Origin: Butyrivibrio sp. UBA3740
GTDB taxonomy: Bacteria > Bacillota > Clostridia > Lachnospirales > Lachnospiraceae
NCBI GenBank assembly: GCA_002372465.1
Contig: DFGW01000130.1
Coordinates: forward strand, 1-7,933
Direction: 5' to 3'
Length of the DNA: 7,933 nucleotides
Shown here: piece by piece, positions 1 to 6,513 of the stretch
Layout of the letters: each line of letters starts with the position of its first letter
Numbering within the stretch: position 1 is the stretch's first letter
Translations under genes and position numbers: made by a program
Notes under the pieces: generated by a model
Seen by the model: only the letters and a program-made list of their open reading frames with translations
Told to the model about the DNA's origin: nothing
Databases searched by the model: none

Positions 1-3
1 ATT

Positions 4-57
4 AAAAAGGTCATGCCGGCAGAAACTAAAGTGAGCAAATGAAAGCATGTCTTTTTT
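4..57 (+). terminator. Terminator-like hairpin, first arm of repeat copy A
   Basis: Bases 4-16 pair with 45-57: five A-T pairs, a G-U wobble, a G-C pair, one T-T mismatch, then CATGC with GCATG. The loop is 28 bases. The 3' arm ends in six T (52-57), which would form a U tract. The same structure recurs in copy B at 120-132/161-173. The long loop and A/T-rich outer stem make it weaker than the second hairpin of the unit. It may terminate a transcript entering from the left, but that gene lies outside the window. Confidence 0.35.
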
Positions 58-70
58 GATATAGGGAGTC

Positions 71-108
71 AAGGGCATGATTTTAGATTTCACTTATCAT
101 GCCTTTTT
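71..108 (+). terminator. Probable Rho-independent terminator within repeat copy A
   Basis: An 11-bp stem (71-81 with 96-106), perfect except for one G-U wobble, encloses a 14-base loop. The 3' arm runs into TTTTT (104-108). This is the best intrinsic-terminator shape in the window, reading on the plus strand. The equivalent hairpin in copy B (188-195/213-220, 8 bp, core AAGGCATG) has lost its T tract, so only copy A keeps terminator form. It would insulate the cobD promoter downstream from upstream transcription. Confidence 0.5.
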
Positions 109-232
109 GATCGTATATTAAAAAGGTTATGCCGGCAGGGACTAAAGTGAACAAATGAAAGCATGTCTTTTTTGATATAGGGAGCTGAAGGCATGCTTTG
201 ATTCTTCCTTATCATGCCTTTGCGTCCATATA

Positions 233-263
233 TTGAAAAGGTCATGATGGCAGAGTTTATAAT
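233..263 (+). promoter_or_regulatory. Candidate sigma-A promoter for the cobD-HAD unit
   Basis: A perfect -10 box TATAAT lies at 258-263 and a TTGAAA -35 box at 233-238. The spacer is 19 bases, longer than the ideal 17. Transcription would begin near 270 and give a leader of about 55 bases before the TTG start at 325. The -35 box falls inside the truncated third copy of the tandem repeat, while the -10 box is just outside it. ATG codons at 214, 244, 247 and 262 would lie upstream of this transcript start, which supports the downstream TTG start. Confidence 0.5.
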
Positions 264-311
264 GAATGACAAAAATGCGATTAACATGAGAGGAAACTGC
301 GATTTAAAGAT

Positions 312-316
312 AGGAG
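312..316 (+). promoter_or_regulatory. Ribosome binding site that decides the cobD start
   Basis: AGGAG at 312-316 sits eight bases before TTG 325. None of the in-frame ATG codons upstream (214, 244, 247, 262, 286) has a comparable Shine-Dalgarno sequence. The TTG gives a protein opening with M-I-H-G-G, the usual N-terminal signature of CobD proteins. Confidence 0.7.
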
Positions 317-324
317 AAAAAACA

Positions 325-1452
325 TTGATCCACGGAGGCGAAATCTATGACAAGAATATAGAATTGGATTTTTCAGTGAACCTTAATCCATATCCATGCC
401 CTGATAAGGTCATGGAGAAGATACAGGAAGCGTCTCTTCATATCTGTGAATACCCTGATATAGAACAGAAGGCGTTTAGGGAAAAGGTAGCCATGGCTGA
501 GAATAAGCTATCAGGCTCTGACTATCTGACAGCTGAAAATGTCATCGGTGGCAACGGTGCGTCAGAGCTTATCATGGCTATTATAAGGCTCATTAATCCT
601 AAAAAGGTCCTTATGGCTGTACCATGTTTTTATGGGTATTATCATGGGATAAAAGCCTTAAGTGATATCGAAGTGGCTAAGTATTTCCTTAGCGAGGAAA
701 AGAACTTTGAACTTCAGGATGATTTTACGGACTATATTGATGATTCCATAGATATGGTTATCCTTGGAAATCCCAACAATCCCACTGGAAGGCTGATAGA
801 AGGAGAGCTGCTTGAAAGAATTATCAGAAAATGCAACGAGACAGGAACAGCGGTATTAATTGATGAATGCTTTTTGCACCTTTCTTCGCTGACTATTGGA
901 TCAGGAACAAAAGGAAATGAATTTCCGGTACCATCTGGTGGCGCTTTTGGCGCTGCTAAGTACCTGGACTTATGCGACAACCTCTTTATCGTTAATGCCT
1001 ATACAAAGCTATTTTCAATCCCCGGGGTGAGAGTTGGATACGCTCTTGCAGCGAAGGAGCGAATAGAGGCGCTGAAAGCTCTTTTGCCCGAATGGAACAT
1101 GTCAGTGATGGCACAAAGAGCAGGAGAAGCATGCGCAGAAACAATAGTAAATACCGATTATGTGGACAGATCTAAGGAATATGTAAAGTACCTCAGAAAT
1201 CAGATGGTCAAGGACCTTGGAGAACCGGCATCAGGGGCATTTGAAGAATCGATAATAACATTTTATCCCTCCGACACTAATTTCATCCTTGTTAAGAGCG
1301 GTAAAAGGCTGTATGATTTCTTTTTGAGTAATGGAATTCTTATCAGGGACTGCAGCGGTTTTGAGGGCCTTTCAGAGGGCTTTTACAGATTTGCAGTAAG
1401 GGATGAGAAGTCCTATGAAAGGATGAAAGAATGCTTTTATTTTTTGATATAG
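325..1452 (+). CDS. cobD: CobD-type threonine-phosphate decarboxylase (PLP-dependent, aminotransferase fold I)
   Basis: CobD converts L-threonine-O-3-phosphate to (R)-1-amino-2-propanol phosphate, the linker precursor of the cobalamin nucleotide loop, in the cytoplasm. From TTG 325 the protein has 375 residues, close to family size. Visible motifs: HGG at 3-5, the LDFSVNLNP segment at 14-22, GNGASEL at 76-82, NPNNPTG at 149-155, the PLP-ring Asp180 in IDECF, the Schiff-base Lys228 in YTKLFSIPG, Arg236 in GVRVGYA, and a C-terminal ILIRDC...GL...YRFAVRD block (from about 338; Arg341, Arg355, Arg359) that resembles Salmonella CobD more than HisC. About 16 extra Gly/Ser-rich residues lie between Asp180 and Lys228 compared with Salmonella CobD. 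A longer reading from ATG 214 is open, but its extra 37 codons begin inside the repeat and precede the predicted transcript start. Histidinol-phosphate aminotransferase is the main alternative; no other cobalamin gene is in view. Confidence 0.8.
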   Translation: MIHGGEIYDKNIELDFSVNLNPYPCPDKVMEKIQEASLHICEYPDIEQKAFREKVAMAENKLSGSDYLTAENVIGGNGASELIMAIIRLINPKKVLMAVPCFYGYYHGIKALSDIEVAKYFLSEEKNFELQDDFTDYIDDSIDMVILGNPNNPTGRLIEGELLERIIRKCNETGTAVLIDECFLHLSSLTIGSGTKGNEFPVPSGGAFGAAKYLDLCDNLFIVNAYTKLFSIPGVRVGYALAAKERIEALKALLPEWNMSVMAQRAGEACAETIVNTDYVDRSKEYVKYLRNQMVKDLGEPASGAFEESIITFYPSDTNFILVKSGKRLYDFFLSNGILIRDCSGFEGLSEGFYRFAVRDEKSYERMKECFYFLI

Positions 1453-2207
1453 ACGGAACTTTATGGGACTACAGGAACTATATTCCCGACAGCACGAAAA
1501 AGGCGATCAAACTGGCTCAGGAAAAGGGGCACAAGTGCTTTATAAACACCGGAAGATCCAGGGCTTTTGTTTACAATAAGGACCTTTTAGGCATCGGCTT
1601 TGACGGAATTGTATCCGCCTGCGGATGCATGATCGAATATGACGGGAAGGTGCTTTATAACAAGCTCATGGAGCAGGAAGAGTGCATAAGGACAATGGAA
1701 TCTGTAAGGCGCCATGGGTTCAGGACCATACTGGAGGGACCTGAGTACCTTTACATGGACAGGCATGAGTTTGAAGGCGATATGTACGGCGAGAAGGTCA
1801 TGAAGGAGATGGGAGATAAGCTCCTTTCTATCACCGACAACTGGGGCAACTGGACCATCAACAAGCTCTCCTGCGAATGTGGAAGCCCTACAAGAGATGA
1901 GTGCTTTGAGGAACTCTCTGACCTTTATGACTACATGCTACACAATGAGCACATCGTAGAGATGGTGCCAAAGGGTTATAATAAGGGAAGAGGAATTCTG
2001 GAGGTCTGTGAGCTTCTTGACGAGGATATTTCAGATACCATGGCCTTTGGTGACAGCATTAACGACAAGGAGATGCTTGAAACAGCCGCTGTTTCAGTGG
2101 CAATGGGTAATGCCACCGACAGGGTAAAAGAACTTTCGGACTACGTCACAACGCCTCTTTTGGAGGACGGCATCTGGAATGCCATGAAAAAATATGAGCT
2201 GATCTGA
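1431..2207 (+). CDS. Cof-type HAD-superfamily phosphatase (class IIB)
   Basis: This 258-residue protein has the full HAD hydrolase set. Motif I is FFDIDGTL with nucleophile Asp6 and acid/base Asp8. Motif II is Thr40 in FINTGRS, motif III is Lys185 in GYNKGRG, and motif IV is GDSINDKEM at 207-215 with Asp208 and Asp212 for magnesium. The C2B cap lies between motifs II and III, and the VSVAMGNA stretch at 221-228 is typical of Cof-like members, which dephosphorylate sugar phosphates, nucleotides or cofactor intermediates. The substrate cannot be read from sequence. AAAGGA at 1418-1423 precedes ATG 1431 by seven bases. The gene overlaps the end of cobD by 22 bases in another frame, so the two are probably translationally coupled and may act in one pathway, for instance on a phosphorylated precursor; that is inference. 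Length is slightly short for the family but nothing is missing. Confidence 0.9.
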   Translation: MLLFFDIDGTLWDYRNYIPDSTKKAIKLAQEKGHKCFINTGRSRAFVYNKDLLGIGFDGIVSACGCMIEYDGKVLYNKLMEQEECIRTMESVRRHGFRTILEGPEYLYMDRHEFEGDMYGEKVMKEMGDKLLSITDNWGNWTINKLSCECGSPTRDECFEELSDLYDYMLHNEHIVEMVPKGYNKGRGILEVCELLDEDISDTMAFGDSINDKEMLETAAVSVAMGNATDRVKELSDYVTTPLLEDGIWNAMKKYELI

Positions 2208-2213
2208 TACAAT
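2184..2213 (+). promoter_or_regulatory. Candidate promoter for the large GH25 gene
   Basis: ATGAAA (2184-2189, four of six -35 consensus bases) and TACAAT (2208-2213, five of six -10 bases) are separated by 18 bases. They straddle the stop codon of the HAD gene. Transcription would start near 2220, about 30 bases before ATG 2251. I see no terminator between the HAD gene and 2251, so read-through from the cobD promoter is also possible. Confidence 0.35.
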
Positions 2214-2250
2214 ACATTTAAGATTGTGATAAGAGGCTTTTGGAGGAAAT

Positions 2251-5200
2251 ATGAAAAAGAGGATATTGGCTCTTATTTTAAGTATGATGATGATAGCCTC
2301 AAGTCTGCCGGTTCAGGCCGCAGAGCTTGAGGATATTTCTGTTTTAGGGGAAAGCATACAGACAGATTCTTCGGGTGTAGAAGCTGAAAATACTGTGGAG
2401 GATGAAGCTGCTATCGGCGAAAGCGCTGATAGACAGGAGAATCCTGAGGGCCAGAGTAACAGCGGGGAAGGGCAGGAGGATTCTCAATACAATTCTGCCG
2501 ATGGAAGCAGCATAGACCAGGAGTCCGAGGTGTCTGATGCTTCCGACGAAGATTTGGAAGAGGAAAACCCTGAGGGTGAAGAGACTCCTTCAGAAGAATC
2601 CGTGGAAGGCGTTGAAATCTCTGAAGATACCCTGCAAGAGGATTTGGGAGAAATAGCAAAAGAGCCTTCAGAGAAAGCAAAAGAGGATTCTGAATGGGAT
2701 TCTCTTTTTACTGAGGAGTGGCTAAATGAGCATGGCCTTTCTGTAAATGACGATGGGCTATTTGAATATGTTGATGATAATGGACAGCTTTGGACCTATG
2801 ATCCTGAGGACCCGGAGTTTTGGAAATACTTTGTTGAGACCGATAGAGAAGAGATTGGGCTTAGTGAAGACATCACGGAGAGTATGCTACTTTCTTCGTC
2901 TCAGGATGGATATACCGACCCTTTTACCTGTCCCATCACAGGAAAGAAGTACAGTTATCCAAAGTGTTATAAGACCACCAGGGATGAAGACAGAGTTCAG
3001 GTGAGATACGGACTGGACGTTTCCAAGTATCAGGGGAGCATTTCACTGGATAACTGGAGAAAACTAAAGAATGACTACAATGTTGATTTTGCCTTCATCA
3101 GAGCCGGATTCAGGGGCTATGGTGCCAGCGGCTCTTTAAATCCCGATGGGACCTTTACAGGTAATCTGAAAAATGCCCATAACGCGGGGCTTAAGACCGG
3201 AGTATACTTTTTCTCCCAGGCCATAACTGAGGATGAAGCCAGGGCGGAAGCTGATTACTGTCTGGAACTGACAGGTAGTAATATAAGCCTTGTGGATCTG
3301 CCTATCATAATTGATTATGAGTATACCGGAAATCCCGGCAGATTAAGGGCGGCTGGTCTGAGTGATGCCCAGCATACTGCCATAGTAAACGCCTTTTGTG
3401 CCAGGATCAGAGAAAGGGGATATCGGGCCGGTATCTATGCCAACAAGAGCATGTTCTCAAGCGATATGAATTTCTCTGATATAGAATCAGAGAACTATAT
3501 CTGGATGGCACATTGGCCTTCTGCAAGCGGCGGAGTTTATTCAACTGATTTTGGAGGAAGGCTTAATTGCTGGCAGTTCACAGATGCCTTTACAGGATTT
3601 GGAACCAAGGGTAATAAGCTGATGGGAAATGCAACTGTTGATCTCAACTTCTGGTATGATTATTATCCCAATGAATCCAGGGAGGGTATTGTAAGCTTCG
3701 AAGCAAACGGCGGAACAGGTGAGATGGAGCCTACTGTCTCCGAGATAGGTGATACTATAATTCTTCCTGAATGCTCCTTTACCAAAGCAGGCTTTTATCA
3801 TAAAGAGTGGAACACCAGGGCAAACGGGACCGGTACAGCTTATGCTCCGGGGGACGAATACACAATAGTAAGCAAAAGCCTTAAGCTATATGCTGTCTGG
3901 GATTACATAGAATACAAGCTGACTTTTGACCCTGCAGGGGGAGAGGTTGATGTGACAGAAAAGACAGTTCTTTTTAACGGAAAGCCTTATGGAGAACTGC
4001 CTGTTCCCAAGAGGGAGGGCTTTCGCTTTCTTGGGTGGTGTGCTGCGGGTGAACCGGATGCACTTGTGAGCGCTGATACTGTTTTACCTGTACCGGAAGA
4101 TCAGATGCTTGTGGCTAATTGGGAGAAAATTATTCCATCTACGCTTTCCCTTAGCTATGACAGACTTCAGCTGGAAGAGGGAAAGACCGGGACTATAAAA
4201 GCTATCATAAACCCTCAGGTGCAGGATGCAAACCTGATCTGGGAGAGCACCAACGAAGATATCGCCATCGTAAGTGAAGGCAGGGTTACTGCCGTCAGAC
4301 CTGGTAAGACCACTATCACTGCCAGGATAGAAGACAGTGAGCTTTCCGCTTCATGTGAAGTTACTGTTTTTTCTTCCGACTTAAGCAATGATACAGGTGT
4401 TGTGGATGAATCTTTTGAAGTTCCTGATGGAATATGGCTGGCGGATTTTGCGGCTTCGCTTCCTTATACCGGAGCGAAGCAGACACCACAGTTTAAGGTA
4501 TATTATGGCAATACTCTTTTAAGAGTCGGAACAGATTACAGTATCTCCTACAAGAATAATGTCAATGCAGGAACTGCTACAGCTATTGTTCAGGGAAAGG
4601 GCAGCTTTGCAGGTAAAGCCTTTAAGAATTTTACAATAAGCCCTTTAGGACTTAAAGAAAGCGATGTGGAGGTAGCAATTGGAACTGTCAATAGGGGTAA
4701 GCCTGTCAAACCGGCTGTGACTGTGACATGCAATGGTAAAGTTCTTAAGCTTAACAAGGATTACACCTTGGACTATGAGGTGATCACCACTTCCGGAACA
4801 GCTAATGTTACAGTGACAGGTAAGGGCAACTACGAGAATTCTTTTTCAAAAGAGTTTTATGTAAAAGACAGCGCATCTCCCAATATCAGCAAAGTGACTG
4901 TGACAGGGCTTAAGAAGTCCTACACCTTTGATGAGATAGACTCAGAAGAAGAGAGAGAAGCTATTAAGGGAGCCGTCAGTCTTACCTATAAAAAAGAGCC
5001 GGTGAATCCTCCAGAGTATTCACTAAGTCTTGAGAACGCAGCTGCAGTAGGCAAGGGAACGCTTGTCATTACACCTGCGAATGAGGGGCCGTATGTTGGT
5101 GTCAAGAAGGTGTCCTTTAATATAACAGGAAACAAGCTGGGAAGTCTGGTACTTAGCCAAAAGGAATTTATCTACAACGGGATTTCGCAGACCCCTGAGA

Positions 5201-6240
5201 TCAGTGTGTTTACAGGAAAGAAGGGAACAGGCGAAGAGATTGATAGCGATTTCTATAGTGTTTCTTACAGTTCTGACACCACGAAGCCTGGTACTGTCAC
5301 GATTACAGTGATAGGAAATGCATCCATGGGTTATACAGGAAAACTGACTGCCAGGTACAAGATAAGTGCGCTTTCTGTTGCTGATGCGGTAGAAACGGGA
5401 ACAATTGATATAGATAGCCCTGATGCTGTGACCTACACCCAGGGCGGGGTAACACCGTCTCCCCTTGTGACATTTACTGATGGGACAGGAAAGAAATGGA
5501 CTCTCAGGGAAGGAGTCGATTACACTGTTAAGTACGCTAACAACAAGAGCGCTATTTCTGCCAAAGAGCCTTCCCTAACAATCACAGGAAAGGGCAATTT
5601 CAAAGGAAAGAGCCTTCCTGTTACCTTCGGCATAAACAAAAGGAATCTTTCATCACTTCCCATAAGCTGTAAGGATATCGCAGCAAATGCAGGCAGAAAA
5701 GGAAGCTACTACTATTCAAAGCCTGTCATCTATGATGTAAACGGCAAGCTCTTAAAGGAGAAGACTGATTATACACTGACCTTTGCCAAAGCTTCCGGCG
5801 CAGCAATTGGAAGTAAAGAAGTGCTCAGGGCAGGTACCATAATCATAGTTACCATTAAGGCAACTGAAAAGAACTACACCGGACAGGCTAAAGTTTACTA
5901 CAGGGTAACCAGGGAGCTAAGAGATATCTCCAAGGCAGCTGTCAGAAAGATTGAAAACAGGATGTATACAGGAAAACCTGTTGAGATCAATGACCTGTAC
6001 ATGACTTACACTACCGGTTCAGGCAAGAATAAGATTGTCACTAATTTGGAAGAGGGAAAAGACTTTGTCATCACCGGTTACTACAACAACACCAGAAAAG
6101 GCACAGCTACCCTCAGGGTTGAAGGAATAGGTGATTACACGGGCTGCCGGCTCATAACCTTTAAAATCGTTGCCTCACAGGTGAATAACGAGGATGTCTG
6201 GAAGGGTGCCTACAAGGATGGAATCTTAGTTACAGACTGA
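2251..6240 (+). CDS. Secreted modular GH25 muramidase with InlB B-type, BIG2 and seven Ig-like repeats
   Basis: This 1329-residue exported protein should cleave the beta-1,4 bond between N-acetylmuramic acid and N-acetylglucosamine in peptidoglycan. A Sec signal peptide (MKKR, hydrophobic core, V-Q-A-A) is cleaved near residue 23 or 24. Residues 25-150 are a Glu/Asp/Ser-rich linker. Residues 151-250 are an uncharacterised aromatic- and Asp-rich segment with a Cys pair (227, 239). The GH25 domain spans about 252-472: Asp256 (GLDVSKYQG), Asp355 and Glu357 (PIIIDYEY) and Asp464 (VDLNFWY) match the four key acids of the family, so it should be active. Then come two InlB B/Flg_new-type repeats (about 479-550 and 555-625, the second divergent), a BIG2 domain (about 629-707) and seven Ig-like repeats (733-1308). 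It ends ILVTD with no LPXTG motif, S-layer-homology domain or transmembrane tail. The start has GGAGG at 2242-2246, only four bases from the ATG. Remodelling of the cell's own wall and attack on neighbours are both possible. Confidence 0.92.
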   Translation: MKKRILALILSMMMIASSLPVQAAELEDISVLGESIQTDSSGVEAENTVEDEAAIGESADRQENPEGQSNSGEGQEDSQYNSADGSSIDQESEVSDASDEDLEEENPEGEETPSEESVEGVEISEDTLQEDLGEIAKEPSEKAKEDSEWDSLFTEEWLNEHGLSVNDDGLFEYVDDNGQLWTYDPEDPEFWKYFVETDREEIGLSEDITESMLLSSSQDGYTDPFTCPITGKKYSYPKCYKTTRDEDRVQVRYGLDVSKYQGSISLDNWRKLKNDYNVDFAFIRAGFRGYGASGSLNPDGTFTGNLKNAHNAGLKTGVYFFSQAITEDEARAEADYCLELTGSNISLVDLPIIIDYEYTGNPGRLRAAGLSDAQHTAIVNAFCARIRERGYRAGIYANKSMFSSDMNFSDIESENYIWMAHWPSASGGVYSTDFGGRLNCWQFTDAFTGFGTKGNKLMGNATVDLNFWYDYYPNESREGIVSFEANGGTGEMEPTVSEIGDTIILPECSFTKAGFYHKEWNTRANGTGTAYAPGDEYTIVSKSLKLYAVWDYIEYKLTFDPAGGEVDVTEKTVLFNGKPYGELPVPKREGFRFLGWCAAGEPDALVSADTVLPVPEDQMLVANWEKIIPSTLSLSYDRLQLEEGKTGTIKAIINPQVQDANLIWESTNEDIAIVSEGRVTAVRPGKTTITARIEDSELSASCEVTVFSSDLSNDTGVVDESFEVPDGIWLADFAASLPYTGAKQTPQFKVYYGNTLLRVGTDYSISYKNNVNAGTATAIVQGKGSFAGKAFKNFTISPLGLKESDVEVAIGTVNRGKPVKPAVTVTCNGKVLKLNKDYTLDYEVITTSGTANVTVTGKGNYENSFSKEFYVKDSASPNISKVTVTGLKKSYTFDEIDSEEEREAIKGAVSLTYKKEPVNPPEYSLSLENAAAVGKGTLVITPANEGPYVGVKKVSFNITGNKLGSLVLSQKEFIYNGISQTPEISVFTGKKGTGEEIDSDFYSVSYSSDTTKPGTVTITVIGNASMGYTGKLTARYKISALSVADAVETGTIDIDSPDAVTYTQGGVTPSPLVTFTDGTGKKWTLREGVDYTVKYANNKSAISAKEPSLTITGKGNFKGKSLPVTFGINKRNLSSLPISCKDIAANAGRKGSYYYSKPVIYDVNGKLLKEKTDYTLTFAKASGAAIGSKEVLRAGTIIIVTIKATEKNYTGQAKVYYRVTRELRDISKAAVRKIENRMYTGKPVEINDLYMTYTTGSGKNKIVTNLEEGKDFVITGYYNNTRKGTATLRVEGIGDYTGCRLITFKIVASQVNNEDVWKGAYKDGILVTD
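4447..6174 (+). repeat. Seven divergent Ig-like repeats encoded in the GH25 gene
   Basis: Residues 733-1308 contain seven units of about 70-90 residues. Each tends to open with a Y-x-G/P element, carries a [GE]-x-DY/DF-x-[VI] centre (GTDYSISYKNN, NKDYTLDY, GVDYTVKYANN, KTDYTLTF, GKDFVITGYYNN) and closes with a G-x-G-x-[YF]-x-G strand followed by an aromatic beta strand. Closing strands start at 781 (QGKGSFAGK), 856 (TGKGNYENS), 941 (divergent, PANEGPYVG), 1021 (IGNASMGYTG), 1112 (TGKGNFKGK), 1203 (divergent, EKNYTG) and 1291 (EGIGDYTGC). Sequence drift between units suggests an old amplification. The array probably spaces the catalytic domain from a surface or binds a ligand; no binding motif is evident. 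Confidence 0.8.
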
Positions 6241-6270
6241 TCAATATACTGTTTTGTTTATGCATAATAA

Positions 6271-6305
6271 TGGGTGTCAAAGGAGATGATTCTCCTTGAC
6301 TCCCA
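6271..6305. terminator. Hairpin between convergent genes, possible bidirectional terminator
   Basis: TGGG-T-GTCAA-A-GGAGA pairs with TCTCC-TTGAC-T-CCCA around a TGAT loop, giving 14 base pairs with one mismatch and one bulged A. It begins 30 bases after the GH25 stop and lies 16 bases beyond the stop of the minus-strand Rpn gene. Neither side has a clear T tract, so it is a poor classical Rho-independent terminator. It may act as an RNA 3' end stabiliser or a weak terminator in both directions. Confidence 0.5.
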
Positions 6306-6321
6306 ATCTCTAATGCTCATA

Positions 6322-6513
6322 TTACATAGATATTTTCTCAAGCTTCTCCTTGGAAACGCTGGTAAGTTCCCTGGCTTCAGATTCAGAAAAGCCCTTGTCC
6401 AGCAGGTTGTTGAAGATAGTGAGCTTTGCTTTATCGAAGCCACTATCAAATCCATCTTCAAAGCTTTCCTTTTTAATTGTCTTTTCATGAAGCTGTTCGT
6501 TGTAATCCCACAT
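6322..6513 (-). CDS. Possible intragenic 63-residue C-terminal Rpn product (RpnS-like)
   Basis: Inside the Rpn gene, GGAGG (6523-6519) sits five bases before an in-frame ATG (6513-6511, Met230). This is better spaced than the site at the TTG start of the full gene. Initiation there would give 63 residues containing only the charged helical C-terminal region (WDYNEQLHEK ... SKEKLEKISM) and no nuclease residues. In E. coli, rpn genes are reported to make small in-frame C-terminal proteins that block the toxic full-length nuclease. By analogy this could be an antitoxin. The GAG-GCT codons also encode normal family residues, so the site could be chance. Confidence 0.35.
   Translation of the reverse strand: MWDYNEQLHEKTIKKESFEDGFDSGFDKAKLTIFNNLLDKGFSESEARELTSVSKEKLEKISM

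Larger units (their letters stand above)
1..253. repeat. Tandem ~116-bp intergenic repeat, two full copies plus a 22-base third copy
   Basis: Copy A spans 1-116, copy B 117-231 and a truncated copy C 232-253. In the first 68 bases A and B differ at only four positions; the second half is more diverged and B has lost one base. Copy C matches the first 22 bases of copy A at 19 positions, then similarity stops. Copy A may extend left of the window. The unit length is not a multiple of three and stops occur in the frames inspected, so it is not a coding repeat. Each unit holds two inverted repeats: an outer pair (4-16 with 45-57 in A; 120-132 with 161-173 in B) and a second pair (71-81 with 96-106 in A; 188-195 with 213-220 in B), all built on CATGC/GCATG cores. 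The function is unknown. It could be a duplicated terminator cluster behind an upstream gene or a non-autonomous interspersed element. Confidence 0.9.

Noticed and set aside
1..253. Possible CRISPR array
   Set aside because: The repeats are about 116 bp, directly adjacent and without unique spacers of uniform length; no cas gene is in view.
90..287. Minus-strand 65-codon open frame over the repeats
   Set aside because: It runs across a tandem repeat whose 116-base period changes frame, and it has no ribosome site or recognisable product.
255..324. Cobalamin riboswitch upstream of cobD
   Set aside because: The predicted leader is only about 55 bases and I see no B12-box-like sequence; the upstream bases are the repeat.
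732..980. Minus-strand open frame inside cobD
   Set aside because: It is antisense to well-conserved CobD motifs and has no independent support.
2411..3004. Alternative frames (minus 2411-2680, plus 2747-3004) within the acidic linker region of the GH25 gene
   Set aside because: They follow from the biased Glu/Asp/Ser codons of the real gene and show no domain or start signal.
3541..3801. Minus-strand open frame antisense to the GH25/InlB junction
   Set aside because: It overlaps conserved GH25 residues on the plus strand and encodes nothing recognisable.
6294..6305. Shared GGGAGTCAAGG between the 5' repeat (65-75) and the minus strand of the 6271-6305 hairpin
   Set aside because: An 11-base match is expected by chance in a window of this size and similarity does not extend.
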